Shown here: positions 1-16,700 of the stretch, in pieces
How positions within the stretch are numbered: position 1 is the stretch's first letter
Layout of the letters: every line of letters begins with the position of its first letter
NCBI GenBank assembly: GCA_018389105.1
Contig: JACATO010001431.1
Span: 1-64,000, forward strand
DNA length: 64,000 nt
Direction of reading: 5' to 3'
Source: Nautilus pompilius
Lineage: Eukaryota > Mollusca > Cephalopoda > Nautilida > Nautilidae
Made by a program: the position numbers and the translations under genes
The notes under the pieces: model-generated
What the model was told of the DNA's origin: nothing
What the model saw: only the letters and a program-made list of their open reading frames with translations
The model's database searches: none

Positions 1-1152
1 AGTACTTCGGTTACGTTTACTTCAGATCATCCTGGTCGCTCGCTCTTAATACATAACGTTTTCTCCGAATATATTTTACTTGTCGCTAACAATTTTAATA
101 AAGGCATTAAAAAAGAAACAAACTTAATTTACTGCAAACAATAAATCCGGTAACTGTGAGAGTAGATTTCGTGCGGTTCGAAGATCCGACATTGGGAGAA
201 GACGCTCACACGGTCGGCCGAATATAACGGAAGTATGGAATTTAAAAGGGATGTGGTTCCAATACACAGTCGGTTATCTGGTTCAGAGACTGGGCTGAAT
301 TATTTGGAACTGAATACTTTTTTATCCGCTGTATTAAATCTTACAAAACTGATTAAAGCAAAGATTAGTCGTGTTTCTGAAGAGAAGGATGAAAGAGTGC
401 GAGACATGATTGTTGATCTACCAAAGAGGAGTGGACAGAAAATCATTGTTAATTAGCGAAGATTAAAGACCAACAGATCTGTACACAATATACGAAGATG
501 AAAATATGCCATCTACTCGATGATTAGCTCTTGTGTATCTATACGAGTCATTAAAGAGACAAGTAATGATTATAACGTTTGTTTACTGAAATATCCCATA
601 ATCTTTACTGAATTAAAAAATTTAATAAATCTATTTTTTTTGATTATATCCAAATTTATTATACTTGAATGTCTATCTTTATATTATTGATGTCTGTTTA
701 TTTTGGAGCTAAGCAGCAGTTCTCGTTGAGGATATATATCTATATATCTATATCCGTATCAATAATGATAAATTATTGCAATGCGAGCAATGAAAAACAA
801 TCTAATTGTGACTGACCAAATAAACACAAGCAAGTAATTGAGTCAGTCCTGTTGAGCTCTTAGGTACTGACGACCAGACCAATATTCTCCCCAGGGTAGA
901 CATTTAAACAGCCCTTTCAGTAAACCGGCTGGTCCCATTGTGCAGTCCACAGCCAACCCAAAAGATCACGGAACATGGTCAGTCATTCGCCTAACAAGAA
1001 AATGATGGATAACTAAATACCGCGCAAGAGATTTATTTGAAAAAGACCAATCCATCTGATCTTTATGATCTGTCTATTGAAAACATTTAAATCCATTTAC
1101 CGAATCCATCATTGCCCCTACTGACAGAAACTTATTTCTTAATTTGCCTCAC

Positions 1153-4408
<3,256 letters not shown>

Positions 4409-4482
4409 TTGGCCTGAAAAATGGAGAAATAGAATCAGATTTAATGTGCTCTTCTGATAAGGATAAAACTATAACCTGTTCA

Positions 4483-7400
4483 GAAACATTGAACCATTAT
4501 TAATCTTGTATAAGCGGATTTGTTGTCACCAACAAAATGTGAGGATTCGAAATTGAGAAGAAGTGTTTATAGAAAGATAGTGAAAATGCGTTTCATTTTG
4601 ATTCTTTCAACTAATTTTTGAAACTACGTTTTTGAATTTCGTGCAGTTGGAAGTTTTGCCAATAAAAATATTATTTATCACATAGTTACAATTGTAAATA
4701 GAAACAGTATTACTTTTGGCTTATTATGATAACATATTTTTCATTGAATTTTAGAAAATAATATAACCGAAACCAGAAATTTACGAACAGAATCGGTTTA
4801 TTGAAAGGGCCAACTGGAGCTTATCAAATAAAGAAGCTATAGATTAAATTATACCTGAAGATAATGCGGATACATATTCTGGGTTGTTGTTCTTAGCGAA
4901 CTACATAAATAGAAAGAAAGATCATTGTTGTAAAAAAAGGAATCAAAATTAATAAAAATAAAAAGGAAAACACGAGGTCCTAAAATAAATACTATGATTA
5001 GTAAAGTTATTTCTGCCTACTTTACTCTCCCATTGACATTTTTCTGTTTATGAATAATGAATGTTTTGATTTCTGTCAGAAACTGCGTTTTTGCTGATTC
5101 TGTACAAGTTACATCGGGAAAACATTTAAAATTTAAGTGCACCAAACTCTATACTAAAGTCTTCGTTATTAATTTATCGACAATAATTTTGTTTAAATTT
5201 TAAAAAGATAAATTCTTTGCTGTTATATTGGAAAGGCTGAACAGTAGCCTAAAATTTCTAATTCATTCATTAATAGACCGCATTCAATTGGCGTTAGGTA
5301 AAAAAAGGGGAACTTAATTCTAACTTAAATCTTCTTTCCTGATTACTGAATTTCCTAGAAAGGTATTGAGAAAAATTCACGAGTTTTACTTTGCTCCCTA
5401 CATGAACTGGCTGTAGACGCAAACTGTTCTTATTTAAGAAAAGATGTGCCATCATTAAAAGGCGTTCGGGTTAGATTTATCCAAATGTTTCCAGGCCTTG
5501 AAAACATAAAAATTGTTAAACGACTGAAGAGGTTACATTTACCTTGTTGGGTTGTTAGCCCTTTGATAGGGGATCGGCGTGAGGTTTTCTGGATACTAGA
5601 AAGACAGACTCGTTTCAGCAGCAAACATCTATTCGTCAGATATAAGAAGCCGACTGACTCTGAAATGTTGTGCTACCATCAGCGGGATCCTACCCTCGTT
5701 TGACAAGAGACCTAGTCGCGTCGATTACAAAAAGGAAGTTAACTAGCTTTGTTTTTAGTAAAAGGTAAACGCGGGTAAACATTTACTAACTGAACGATCG
5801 CATCTAGGTATTCCAATGGCGCTCGTCGTGCGCCACCCTTCTAATTCCTCTGTTCGTTCTAACGTCACTGCAGTTGAAACGACGTGACGATCATCAATGG
5901 GGATGAGCGAATAATGTCACGAAACTGAGGCGACAATTTCGGATCCTAAAGGGTTGGTAAAATAGTCAACAAAAGGTGCAGTATTGAGTTTTCATGGATT
6001 CCTTGTCTAAATCCTTTTTCCTAAGACTTGTAGAATGGCTAAACATAACGCACCTCTTTGCGGCAATAGTATAATTTTGAAAAAGGGGAGAGTCAAATGT
6101 ATCTGTGGCGCGTGAGTAGCTTGGTCTTATTATATTCGCAAGAAGACAGCAACGGCCATCTGAGAAGGATGTACCTAATCTTACATTTATTATTACTTCA
6201 CTATTAATCGCCAACTGGTGCTAGTTGGTTTCACCTAATAACAGGTGTATTTCGAAAAATATCTTCAGATATGTATCCCAACCGGAAGCTTAGTTAGATT
6301 TTAATTAGAAGCCTTTCCCTTCTTAATATCTTTAGGTGAAGAATAAAGATACATCTGGTTAGACGCTAATATTTCCTACTCATCTTCTTATGTTCGAGAT
6401 TAAATTTCAGGAGATCTAGCATTCTACATTGCTCAGCAGATTCTAAATGTTTAAGTCAATAATAAGTCGAAATCCTTTTCTGAAATAAGACTTTTGCACC
6501 TAGAAAACAATAACACATAAAGTGTATAACGCAACAATTATACAACCAATTAAAACTTTCTCAATTTATATTTTACACTTTGATTGATTATCCCTAACAA
6601 ATAATTTGCTTTGCACAGAAAATGATTTTTATAATTAATTCTAGAACTTTTTCTGCCAATGCATTTCCAGCTTACTTCCACTTACAACATTATGATTATA
6701 ATTTTATGTACATACACCTTGGCTAATTTTACGTTTTTATCATTAAATCCTTTTATCACTACATTTCAGGTCATCTGAAAACATGAACTCTATCATACTA
6801 CTGATTCCCATTTAAATCAATATTCTACAATGATCGGCCCCAAAGATCACTAAATTCTTGTTGATACGATCAAGGATATTGCATTCAATAATACACAATA
6901 TAAACTATTTTCAAGAAATTAACTATCTGAACCTTTGTATGTTCTTACCATATTCTATTAGACAATAAAAGGAATTTTATCAAATAATCCTAATAATGTA
7001 TAAAGAAGAAATGTCCTCGTGATTTACACTATCGAATACCGTAATAAAGTTTTCTAGAAAGTTTGTTGGACTCGATGTTTTAAGTTTGAATCTCGTGCTG
7101 AAAATGTCTTAAAATATTATTTTCAATGTGATAATTTTGTAAACTGTCATCTGTGAAGATCTCCGTATTGCTGAGGTTAATTTGATGACCAACAAATTTC
7201 AGATTCATTTGTATCGCCCTTAAATAAAGGAAGGTAGCAGCCGTAGTGTTTTTTGGGGAAAATGCATTTCTGTATGGAAAGACAAACAGTAACCAGTTCA
7301 GAAATATAAAGAATTCAAATTATTTTAGGGCTTCAAAAATAATTACTAGCAGGCATTGCTGCCCTTTAGAATTTAAGTGACTTCATGTATTGTAAATCAT

Positions 7401-9469
7401 GTTTTTTGTGTAAACTATTGCACTAATGTGTCCCACTTCCGAATAATTAATTCTTTTCATAAGATGGTAAAATGCTAGAAAAATCGGCTATTAAAATTTC
7501 AGCGCTCTTTCCATTATGAATTTTCGATAAACCACCTCCAGTTATATGAAGTAACTTCTTATTCTAATTAACGTATGAATAATATAACTAGAAAACTTTT
7601 CTTAAAGGTACCTTTTGCATTTTTAATTGCTTTAGAACAAACCTTTTGGATAATTTCACAAGATATCTAATTATTTTCGAGATTCCTAATTTTACCTGTG
7701 CATACACATTTTAAAGCCTAGAAGTTTGGCCAGTTATCCATTTGGTCTTTCGTTTGAATTAGACAAATATTCCTTTTAGAATACAGTTGTGGCACCCATC
7801 AGTTAATTGTTCTTTAATATTATCAGCTTCGAAAAATGTTGTTTTAGTTAATTAATTTCATAAAGGCATTCAAGAAATTCTGCGTGATCAGCTCAGTTAA
7901 CTTCCAGTGCTCCTGCATATAGCTGTCAATCCCAGTTTTCCGACCTGGAACCTGTGCTGGTCTTACAGAAAGCTCTCCCCATCGGCCAGCGGTGTATTCG
8001 CTCAGTTTGTCAGTTCTGTGGAAGAAGTCAATGCCAGAGATGAATTCTATATGCTTGCGAGAAAGTGCACCCACTTCGATCCAGGGAGACGCTCGTGCCA
8101 GAAAGCGGGTTTACGGGTGGGTTTCAGTGATGATGAGCGGAACTTAGTCCACGTGAAGTCAGCGAGGTTCGCGTCGGGTCGTGGCGAGCTGCGACCGCTT
8201 TCCGTCTCCACGTCACGCGGGAGCTTTGAGCATCGGCGACCTTTTCCAAAGGCCGACAGAAATCTCGGCGAATTTACAGATCGCGAACTGCCCCCCGTTC
8301 AGCGACTAAATGGTACGCGCCCTGCCACCACAGATCCGGACTTGTAGGCGTTTCGTTGGAAACCACCGCGCCATCAGAGGCCACGCCCACACACGAGCAG
8401 ACTGACGGCTGTAAACTCGTCGGGGGAAAACCGACGGGTATTTGTACCCGAGTGCGCAGGCGCGTGCGAGTGACTAAGAGGACCGTGTACCCAGGTCGTG
8501 TTTCTGTCTTCTCACTCTTCCTCCTAAAATTGGGGTTTATTAGCAGCAACTGGTTTTGATCTTCCTATTTTTCAAAAATTGCAAAATGTAAATTTGTCTT
8601 GTTGTTGTTAATGGGCGATAAATGGCCGTTCGAGTGCATTATTATCGGTCGGGCAGTTATTCCGTGACGCCTCGAGAAAAAATCGTTCGAGAACCTCTCC
8701 ATCTTCTGTAAAAACGAGTTGACATTTATACCTTTTGACGGACAAATCATTACTCGCGGTTTTCTTAGTTGCAGTACATATTTGTTCTAAACGGAACCTT
8801 ACATGTTTTCTCCAGTCTCTTTTAAATCGCATCAGAGAAGATCATCAGATCGATGTCTTGTCTTTGAATCTTTCAGAACCATCGCCGCGCTGCAGCAGAC
8901 GTCTTTGGTTTTGGACTGTAGATTCGTTCTTAATTAACAATAATAATCCCAGATTCATGTTTGTGACTATATAGTGGCTTATGCCAGATTAATGACCGTT
9001 CACTGTCCCTAAAACCTTTATATATTGGTTAATTTTTCCCTAGAAAAGTGTTAACTGTTCACTCTCTTTTGAAAAGTCTACCACACATTCGATATATGGT
9101 TTCCGACACACGAAATTTAGGAAATTTATCGATATGTGCTTTTATATTTAAATAACCGTTTATCATAATGAAAAAATTCCTACACTCAAATTTTTAGGCC
9201 TAATAACTTTAAAATCCCATTTAGGACTTTGCTGAAACATTTTGTCATAAGAAACACGCATGAACACCGATAGAGTAACAGCATCTATTTTACAGAGCTA
9301 TCAACAAACATCTATAAACATTAGAAAACCAAAACAAATGAAAAAGTGCTGAAGAATATTTTCTTTGCCACAGTAATTGGACGTAAGCAAACACGGCAGA
9401 GAAAACAATAACAGATTAACAGACATTTAGTAACTGCAAGAATCAGTCTGTTTTGTAAATAAACCAAAA
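4483..9469. other. Spacer between the arms; no gene recognised
   Basis: AT-rich unique-looking DNA separates the two divergent copies. A GC- and CpG-richer stretch at about 7900-8560 stands out and includes GCGCAGGCGC (8454-8463), which resembles an NRF-1 site. It could hold the promoter and leader exon of gene A, and formerly of the inverted copy. I could not find a convincing leader exon with a donor that joins the acceptor at 9536. An open frame of 146 codons at 7907-8347 lies in the CpG-rich part and shows no domain or signal. Confidence 0.4.
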
Positions 9470-9773
9470 CAGGTTCTCCTTCTTATCCTTATCAGCAGAG
9501 CGCATTAAATTTGTTTCTACTCTCTCCATTTTTCAGAACCAAATGAAAACATATTTTTGCTTATTTGCCATTATTGCTTTGATACAAAGCCCAAACTACG
9601 CTAAAGGTGAGTGACATACAATTTCCTTTGTTCCAACATCTTCTGGTCTTTGTGTGTTTCTTAGAAAGGAAGCAAAGAATATTGAACAGATATGAAAAAA
9701 GATGACACAGCGAACTAAACCTAACGTGAGACAAAGCGAATAAGGAATGACAAGCGACCAGAAAGAAGAGGTA

Positions 9774-9812
<39 letters not shown>

Positions 9813-12800
9813 TCTGTCTGACCTTATTGAGAGATGAAAATGAAAATGTTAAACTTCCACGTTGGATTCCACACAACAATTTAATAAAAGACTTTTCATT
9901 GAAACTCATCCTTGATTTCAGATAACTTTACTTATATTTCAGCATTCCAGAAGTACAATGAACTTTGCCAAACTGAAACAGATTGTGATACAAGTAAAGG
10001 AATGAAATGCATTCGCAAATACAAGCCCTGTCGTTATGGACGATGTTTATGCAATTCAATCAAACCTGTGTATGTAAAGGAAGCAACAGCATGCTTACCA
10101 AGTAAGTGGAAGACAATGTGCATAATGTATTATCTGAAAAACAATAAATAATCGTTGATTATGTAATATTTCTACACAAAGAACATGCGTTATTGCTATA
10201 GCTTAGTATATATTGTCTCCTAATGCCACATTACACTGTCGTCAGTCTGATAAATAACTAATTATTTAAAGAGCACCTGAATAACACGAGGTCTACCTAA
10301 ATCACAATTTTTCCTTTATAACACAATGATTATCAGGAATATTGAGAAAAAGAAGAAAGATAAACAGAAGAGGCACAAATGCAGTTATTGATGATCTTTA
10401 CTGACTTCAATAATTATAAAAACAATAGAGAGCTTCTGTTTGTCATTTGTATGACATCTGAATTCTTCGTTTTCTCCCAACGGAGATTTGATAGATATAT
10501 TCAGAGTGAGACAAAAGCCATTTGGCGCACGTGGCCGTGTGATTCACAGATGTGAAGCGAGTACACAGATTGTCATCTTGTTACCAACTCAAAGCAGGTA
10601 AAGCAACTCTCCAACCAATATATTTTGCTTAATTTGTGATGGAGGTTATTTCTGTTCTTTGCTATATACGAGATTCTTTCTACCGTCATCCCTCCGTTCC
10701 TACACCTTATTTCTAGACGACACTGGTGAAGGTGTCGGAGGCAGGTACCAATCTGTCGGCATTTCGCGAACTAGAAACACCAGCCAGCGACAACTCTTTG
10801 CCATCAGAACATTAAACACGTTAGGACCTTTATACCTCGCCCCCTTTATTAGCGAACGGAATGGTTTCGTCCTAGTTGAGGCCAATGAAATATGTCTGAC
10901 AGACGACTCGATGGAAAGAAATCCAACTCAGGTGTTTACTTTCATTGATGATCAATGAAAAGAGCAGTCAGTCTCAAGAAAGTTTCCTGGTTCAGTCGGT
11001 CTCCGTCTTCATTGTACAAAAACAAGAAGTATCCGAGCTCGTTCCTGTTGTTCGAAACCCATTCGATCCTGACACAATCTCTTCATCTGGCTGGTATTTG
11101 ATTCTTTTAGGAAAAAGTAAATGTTGATCATTTTGGCGGCCAAGTAAACCCTTAGATATTTCGTCATAATTTTGGTAAAGGAAATAATTTCGTTTTATGT
11201 ATATATATAACCGTAAATCTTTTAGAAAACCACGTCACTAACAAATTGTCTGCCTTTCCTTCGTCCTTTAATGATGCATACCTGTTTTTCTTTTTCATTT
11301 TAGAAATAATTTCTAAATTAAGGATTCCAACAGCCATTACCTTTATTCCTGGATTCTTACGAATTACAGGGTCACAACTTCCAATATTGGTCAGATTATC
11401 CCCTTTTCAAACTTGTGACCTAAAAGGTTATTCATACTGTTTTGGTTTCAATGCATAATTTTCATTTGTGATCGGTAACTTTTTAAAATAGTACTTTGAG
11501 TGTCTGATTTTCTTTCTTACTTGAACTATTCAATAATCAATATGTTCGGCTCTTTGCTGGGTAAAGTGAGATAACTACATACCCGCCGTATACAATTCCG
11601 CCGCGCCATGTGCTAGAACAGATAGACCCAGCAGCCTATGGATTTGGGCTCATGGAAGAATTCGTTTGTCTATTTGTTTTGATATCACGACTTTACAATT
11701 ATTGCGTCGTTTATCCAACATGAAGTCGATAAAAGAATGTAACAAGAAGGTAAAGAGAAGTAGAGAGCGAAAAATAAGTAAATTAAAACGAATAATTCTA
11801 TTTAGAATAATTAACGTGTATACAATTAAAATAATTCACCGATCCATGTCGTTATGTATGGATGTTTTTAACCCAATGGAACTGAAGTCATTCATTCAAG
11901 ATTTAGTTTAAAATAGATAGCAATCGTCTAATGCCTATTGGATCAACTGTATTTGTTACATTATAATAATCATATTTTCTCCTTTGGTGAATATTAGATT
12001 TTTATTGCTATGGTCCCACATTCTATCCTTGCCACGGACCTTGACCTTATAGATGGAGGAAGTGAAACGTTTTTGATGAAGCCAGATGTTTACCAATCTC
12101 CTTTATTCAGATAGTTTCTCTCCAGACCTTCGTTAGCCGAGGTCTTTCAACATTTATTGCATTTTATGCGTATTTATAAATATACTTTCGCGTCACTTTT
12201 CAAATACAAGCAAAGTAAAGGTAATTAATAATCAGTTAGAAATTGAGTTCAGTATATTCACATAAGAAAACACTTCTATTTCGCAGTTATATACTCTTAC
12301 CTTATATCTGTCTATTTATTGCATTTATCTAATTTTATCTGCCCGTTTGTACTGCCAAGTATAATTTATTGTGATTAGATACGAAGCTCTTGTTTATAGA
12401 ATCTCATGTCTTTGATTTCTATTGTAGTGAGGCGATACGGAGAAAAATGCGTCTCTACTTTACATTGCTCTGGTTGGTCCATATGTTATAATCACATCTG
12501 TTCATGCAGCTGGACGTCTTATCTTTTGATCGAGGAATCGAAATGTGTTGCTAGATGTATGTCTCTCGTTGGCCAATCATACCCCAGCTCCTTGCTTCTT
12601 CGAACTATACCTTGTTACGAAAAAAGAGGTGAGCAAATTAAGAAATAAGTTTCTGTCAGTAGGGGCAATGATGGATTCGGTAAATGGATTTAAATGTTTT
12701 CAATAGACAGAATCATAAAGATCAGATGGATTGTCTTTTTCAAATAAACTCTTGCGCGGTATTTAGTTTATCCATCATTTTCTTGTTAGGCGAATGACTG

Positions 12801-13762
12801 ACCATGTTCCGTGATCTTTTGGGTTGGCTGTGGACTGCACAATGGATAGCAGCCGGTTACTGAAAGGGCTGTTTAAATGTCTACCCTGGGGAGAATATTG
12901 GTCTGGTCGTCAGTACCTAAGAGATCAAGAGGACTGACTCAATTACTTGCTTGTGATTATTTGGTCAGTCACAATTAGATTGTTTTTCATTGCTCGCATT
13001 GCAATAATTTATCATTATTGATACAGGATATATATATATCTTCAACGATAACTGCTGTTTCACCAATAATAATAAACAGACCATTCAAGTATAAAAGCGA
13101 TATTCCTGTATCGATCTTGGAAATAATAATTTGAGATAACTACCTATTTTATTAAATTTTTTCAGTAAAGAATATGGGATATTTCAGTAAACAAACGTTT
13201 ATCATTACTTGCTCTTTAATGACTCGTATAGATACACAAGAAGCTATCATTGAGTAGATGGCATATTTCATCTACGTATACTTTGTACAGATCTGTTGGT
13301 CTTTAATCTTCGCTAATTAACAATGATTTTCTGTCCACTCCTCTTTGGTAGATCAACAATCATGTCTCGCACTCTTTCATCCTTCTCTTCAGAACACGAC
13401 TAATCTTTGCTTTAATCAGTTTTGTAAGATTTAATACAGCGGATGAAAAAGTATTCAGTTCCAAATTAATTCAGCCCAGTCTCTGAACCAGATAACCGAC
13501 TGTGTATTGGAACCAATTCCTTTTAATTCCATACTTCCGCTTTATTCGGCCGACCGTCTGAGCGTCTTCTCCCAATGTCGGATCTTCGAACCGCACGGAA
13601 TCTACTCTCACAGTTACCGGATTTATTGTTTGCAGTAAATTAAGTTTGTTTCTTTTTTTTGCCTTTGTTAAAATTGTTAGCGACAAGTAAAATATATTCG
13701 GAGAAAACGTTATGTATTAAGAGCAGCGACCAGGATGAACTGAATTAAACGTAACCGAAGTC
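9470..13762. repeat. Right arm of the large inverted duplication
   Basis: This is the inverted counterpart of 1-4482. It contains coding exons 1-3 of gene A and ends before coding exon 4 (14488), so only the 5' half of the gene was duplicated. The homology reaches the point paired with base 1 of the window; whether it would extend further cannot be seen. The inner edge lies near 9470, just upstream of the leader acceptor for the signal-peptide exon. Confidence 0.92.
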
Positions 13763-16700
13763 CTTCTTACTTAATAATTATCTTATTTTCACTTTGAGTC
13801 AGAAAAAACTAAAATATATGGTGTGGATAAAACGAAAACCGTTATTACATAATTGTAAATATTCCAATCATTGGTGTAATCGGTTATCAGTTGTTTAAAA
13901 AGTTTTCAATGTAGATTGATGCCCTTTTCCAGTATTGGCTGCTATCTGCAGGGTGACTGACATGTGATGGATTTTACATTGACTGTTAGGTCATCAGTAA
14001 AACTGTCAATGAGATTTAGAGGTATTTTAGGATGATGATCACTCGCGAGGCCTGCAGACTCCACTGACAGAGAGATTATTATTAACTAATATTGATCGAT
14101 TTTTATCGAAACGCTGACTATTTAAATGAAAAGCCAAACAAAAATTGCATTAAAGAAAATAAGATTAAGCTATCGCCTTTCTGCCTGTAAGGGTCACATG
14201 GCAAAGGTACGAAATCTATTCCGGATGACATCATTGGTGATTGATAACATTTCGTCATATTCCACTGTTTTATGTTCTGACGTTTTCCCGTAATTCTTTA
14301 ATGTCATCGGCGTATTCTGAACAGTCGGCAAATCATCGGTTAATGGTATGAGCAAGCAAACATCTACTATCACTTACTGTTAACTGTATGCGACATGCGA
14401 TTTAATTCGTTCAATTATTCGAACTCTAAGTTACTATCACAACCTTATACACGCTTGAGCTTTAATCTCCATTTCTTTCTTTCATAGGCAGAATACATCG
14501 TTTCAAATATTTTTATAAAAAAGGTCGCAGTTGTAAATGTTTCCATAATGAAGATTTGGTAGGCACGTGGTGCTACCGCAGTAAGTTTTTTATTGTTTCT
14601 TAGCATTTGAGTGTAATGTGCCAGCGTGGAACAGTCATTAACATAAGAGGTGATGGATGATGCTGGTGTCAATGTAGACTTTAGCTGTTTTTCAGTATTA
14701 TAAGTCTTGTTATATAACTAATTATTTATTAAGTAATTATTTCCTTTTATATTTAACAAGCGATTTATTGGAAAATAGTTCTATTTGATGTTAAGTGAAT
14801 GATAGATGAAAAGAATTCCACCTGTTTGTTAATAGTATGGAAATTTGAAACAGTTTATCAGTTAATTGTGAATATATTCATCTGGATCTGTATCATCTCT
14901 TTTATAAAAATCAAATCTTCTGCACACTAGACACTGAATTATTATTATTTTCAAACTTCAAATTATATATATATGTATCTGTTAAATTAAATAGATTTTG
15001 ACCACCCAAGTGAAATTTGTATCAGCCCCATGTGTGTTTATTATATTAACGTCCAATATTTTGCACATAGTTTCAGGATATCAAGTCCACCACTAGAAGC
15101 CAAGAAGAATTGTCTCAGTTAGCTGAAGTGTATTAACCTGTGATATCTGATGGGGTGTCGCTTCTCTCAAGCAATGTCACAAATTCACATCAAATCAAAC
15201 ATGTCTGGTACCTGATTTACACGAGTTAGAATCTCGGTCACGCAAATTCTGTTTTGCCTACCTCCGTGGTACAAATCTTTTAGTTATTCCTTAACAACTT
15301 GGGGTGCGCATTTTTATTAGCAAGTTCGGTTTCCTCTCACAGCCAATAAACGAAGGGTTCTAGTTGGGTCTTTCGCTACTTTCCGACGGTATAAACAAAA
15401 GGGCTGATGACGATTTCAGCGAAAGTCACCGCCTGAGAAAAAACGAAGCTCCAACCACGTACTCAATGGTATCGACCCTGGACGAAATAATACCTGCACA
15501 GAACAATAAAAAGAGTCAGTTTGCTAATTTGAAAGTTTCTCTTCTTCTGCTGCAGTGATCAATGTAAAAAGACCGTTTACCTTTACTAAATAGAAAACGT
15601 TGGGATTTCAGAATGTAACGGGAAAGTTCTGACATTTGGAAGTTCGGTGCCTCAGGGGAAAATCCTATCCGTTTCCTTGACACGTATTCGAGCACCTGGT
15701 GGCCATGGAATGCTACCACGGGATTTCACGAGTTTTTACTTGTACTATCCCCAAGGACGCAGCTAGACAATCATTTGGCACCTTCTTTATTAATCTCCCC
15801 ACATTATGTTCCAGTTTCTGCTTCACATCCGTGTTTCGGTGCCGTAAACGCGTTCCGCAGATTGTAGTAGTAAAGCATTTGGTCGTATGGCCGAGGTCAG
15901 CGCCGCGCCATCTTGTCGTGTTCCCCGATTCCATTTTGAGTTTCGAGGTTAATCGCTCTCCCATCAAAACAATCCCTTTCCGCCTACTGGCGGCACCATA
16001 GTAAACTCCGCCCGGTAACACAGTTAGGTAATCTTCGTTAATCGTTATTGTAAATAGCTTTCTGAGCGTATGAGAGGTCCGGTGACAGGTTTACTAAGGC
16101 GATCGATAAATCTGGATGACGCTGCACACGGGCAGGCGACAAGGAAAGGGTTAATAAAAATACAAAATGGAGTTACTTTTCACAAAATTCCTCTGCCTCT
16201 GAAATTTGGCTGCTATAGAGACGAGAGAAGTTGGCATCTTATTCCTATTAGAACTCGGATTTTTTTAAAAGTAAAAATCTAACCAGGACGGCGTCCATTC
16301 GAATTAATATGGTAATATCCTTCGACACGAGAGCCTCTGGAAATTACCAGAAGTCTTCTTCTTCTTGGCTTTCGCCGCTAAACTGTCATTCCACAACTAG
16401 TGATGAATCTAATCGTTTTCTCCGGATCCTGCCAGCTTCCATAGAGTTTTGTTGTGAGGGGAGTTGCTGTTGGTCACATTTTCCGTCTCTCCCCCTCCAG
16501 AAGTGATGATCTCTGCAGAATGTATTCAATTGTCTGATCCTCTTGACCGGAGGAGCAGGTTGGTGAAGGTACCAACTTAAAATTTCGGATCATGTGATCA
16601 TTGAGCCGATTGTTTCCGGTTCGGAGTCTCATCAGAATCACTTGTTGGTCTCTGGACAGTAGGTGGTAGTCGTCCCTTTCTCTCTGTGGCCTAAATAATG

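Noticed and set aside
7907-8347. 146-codon open frame in the spacer
   Set aside because: It lies in a CpG-rich patch where stops are rare. There is no signal, domain or cysteine pattern; a promoter is more likely.
12428-12556. Alternative end of gene A exon 3 at the GTATGT donor (12557)
   Set aside because: It leaves a T that makes a stop (TAA) with the exon at 21666. The donor at 12629 gives an open join, restores the half-module and matches gene B.
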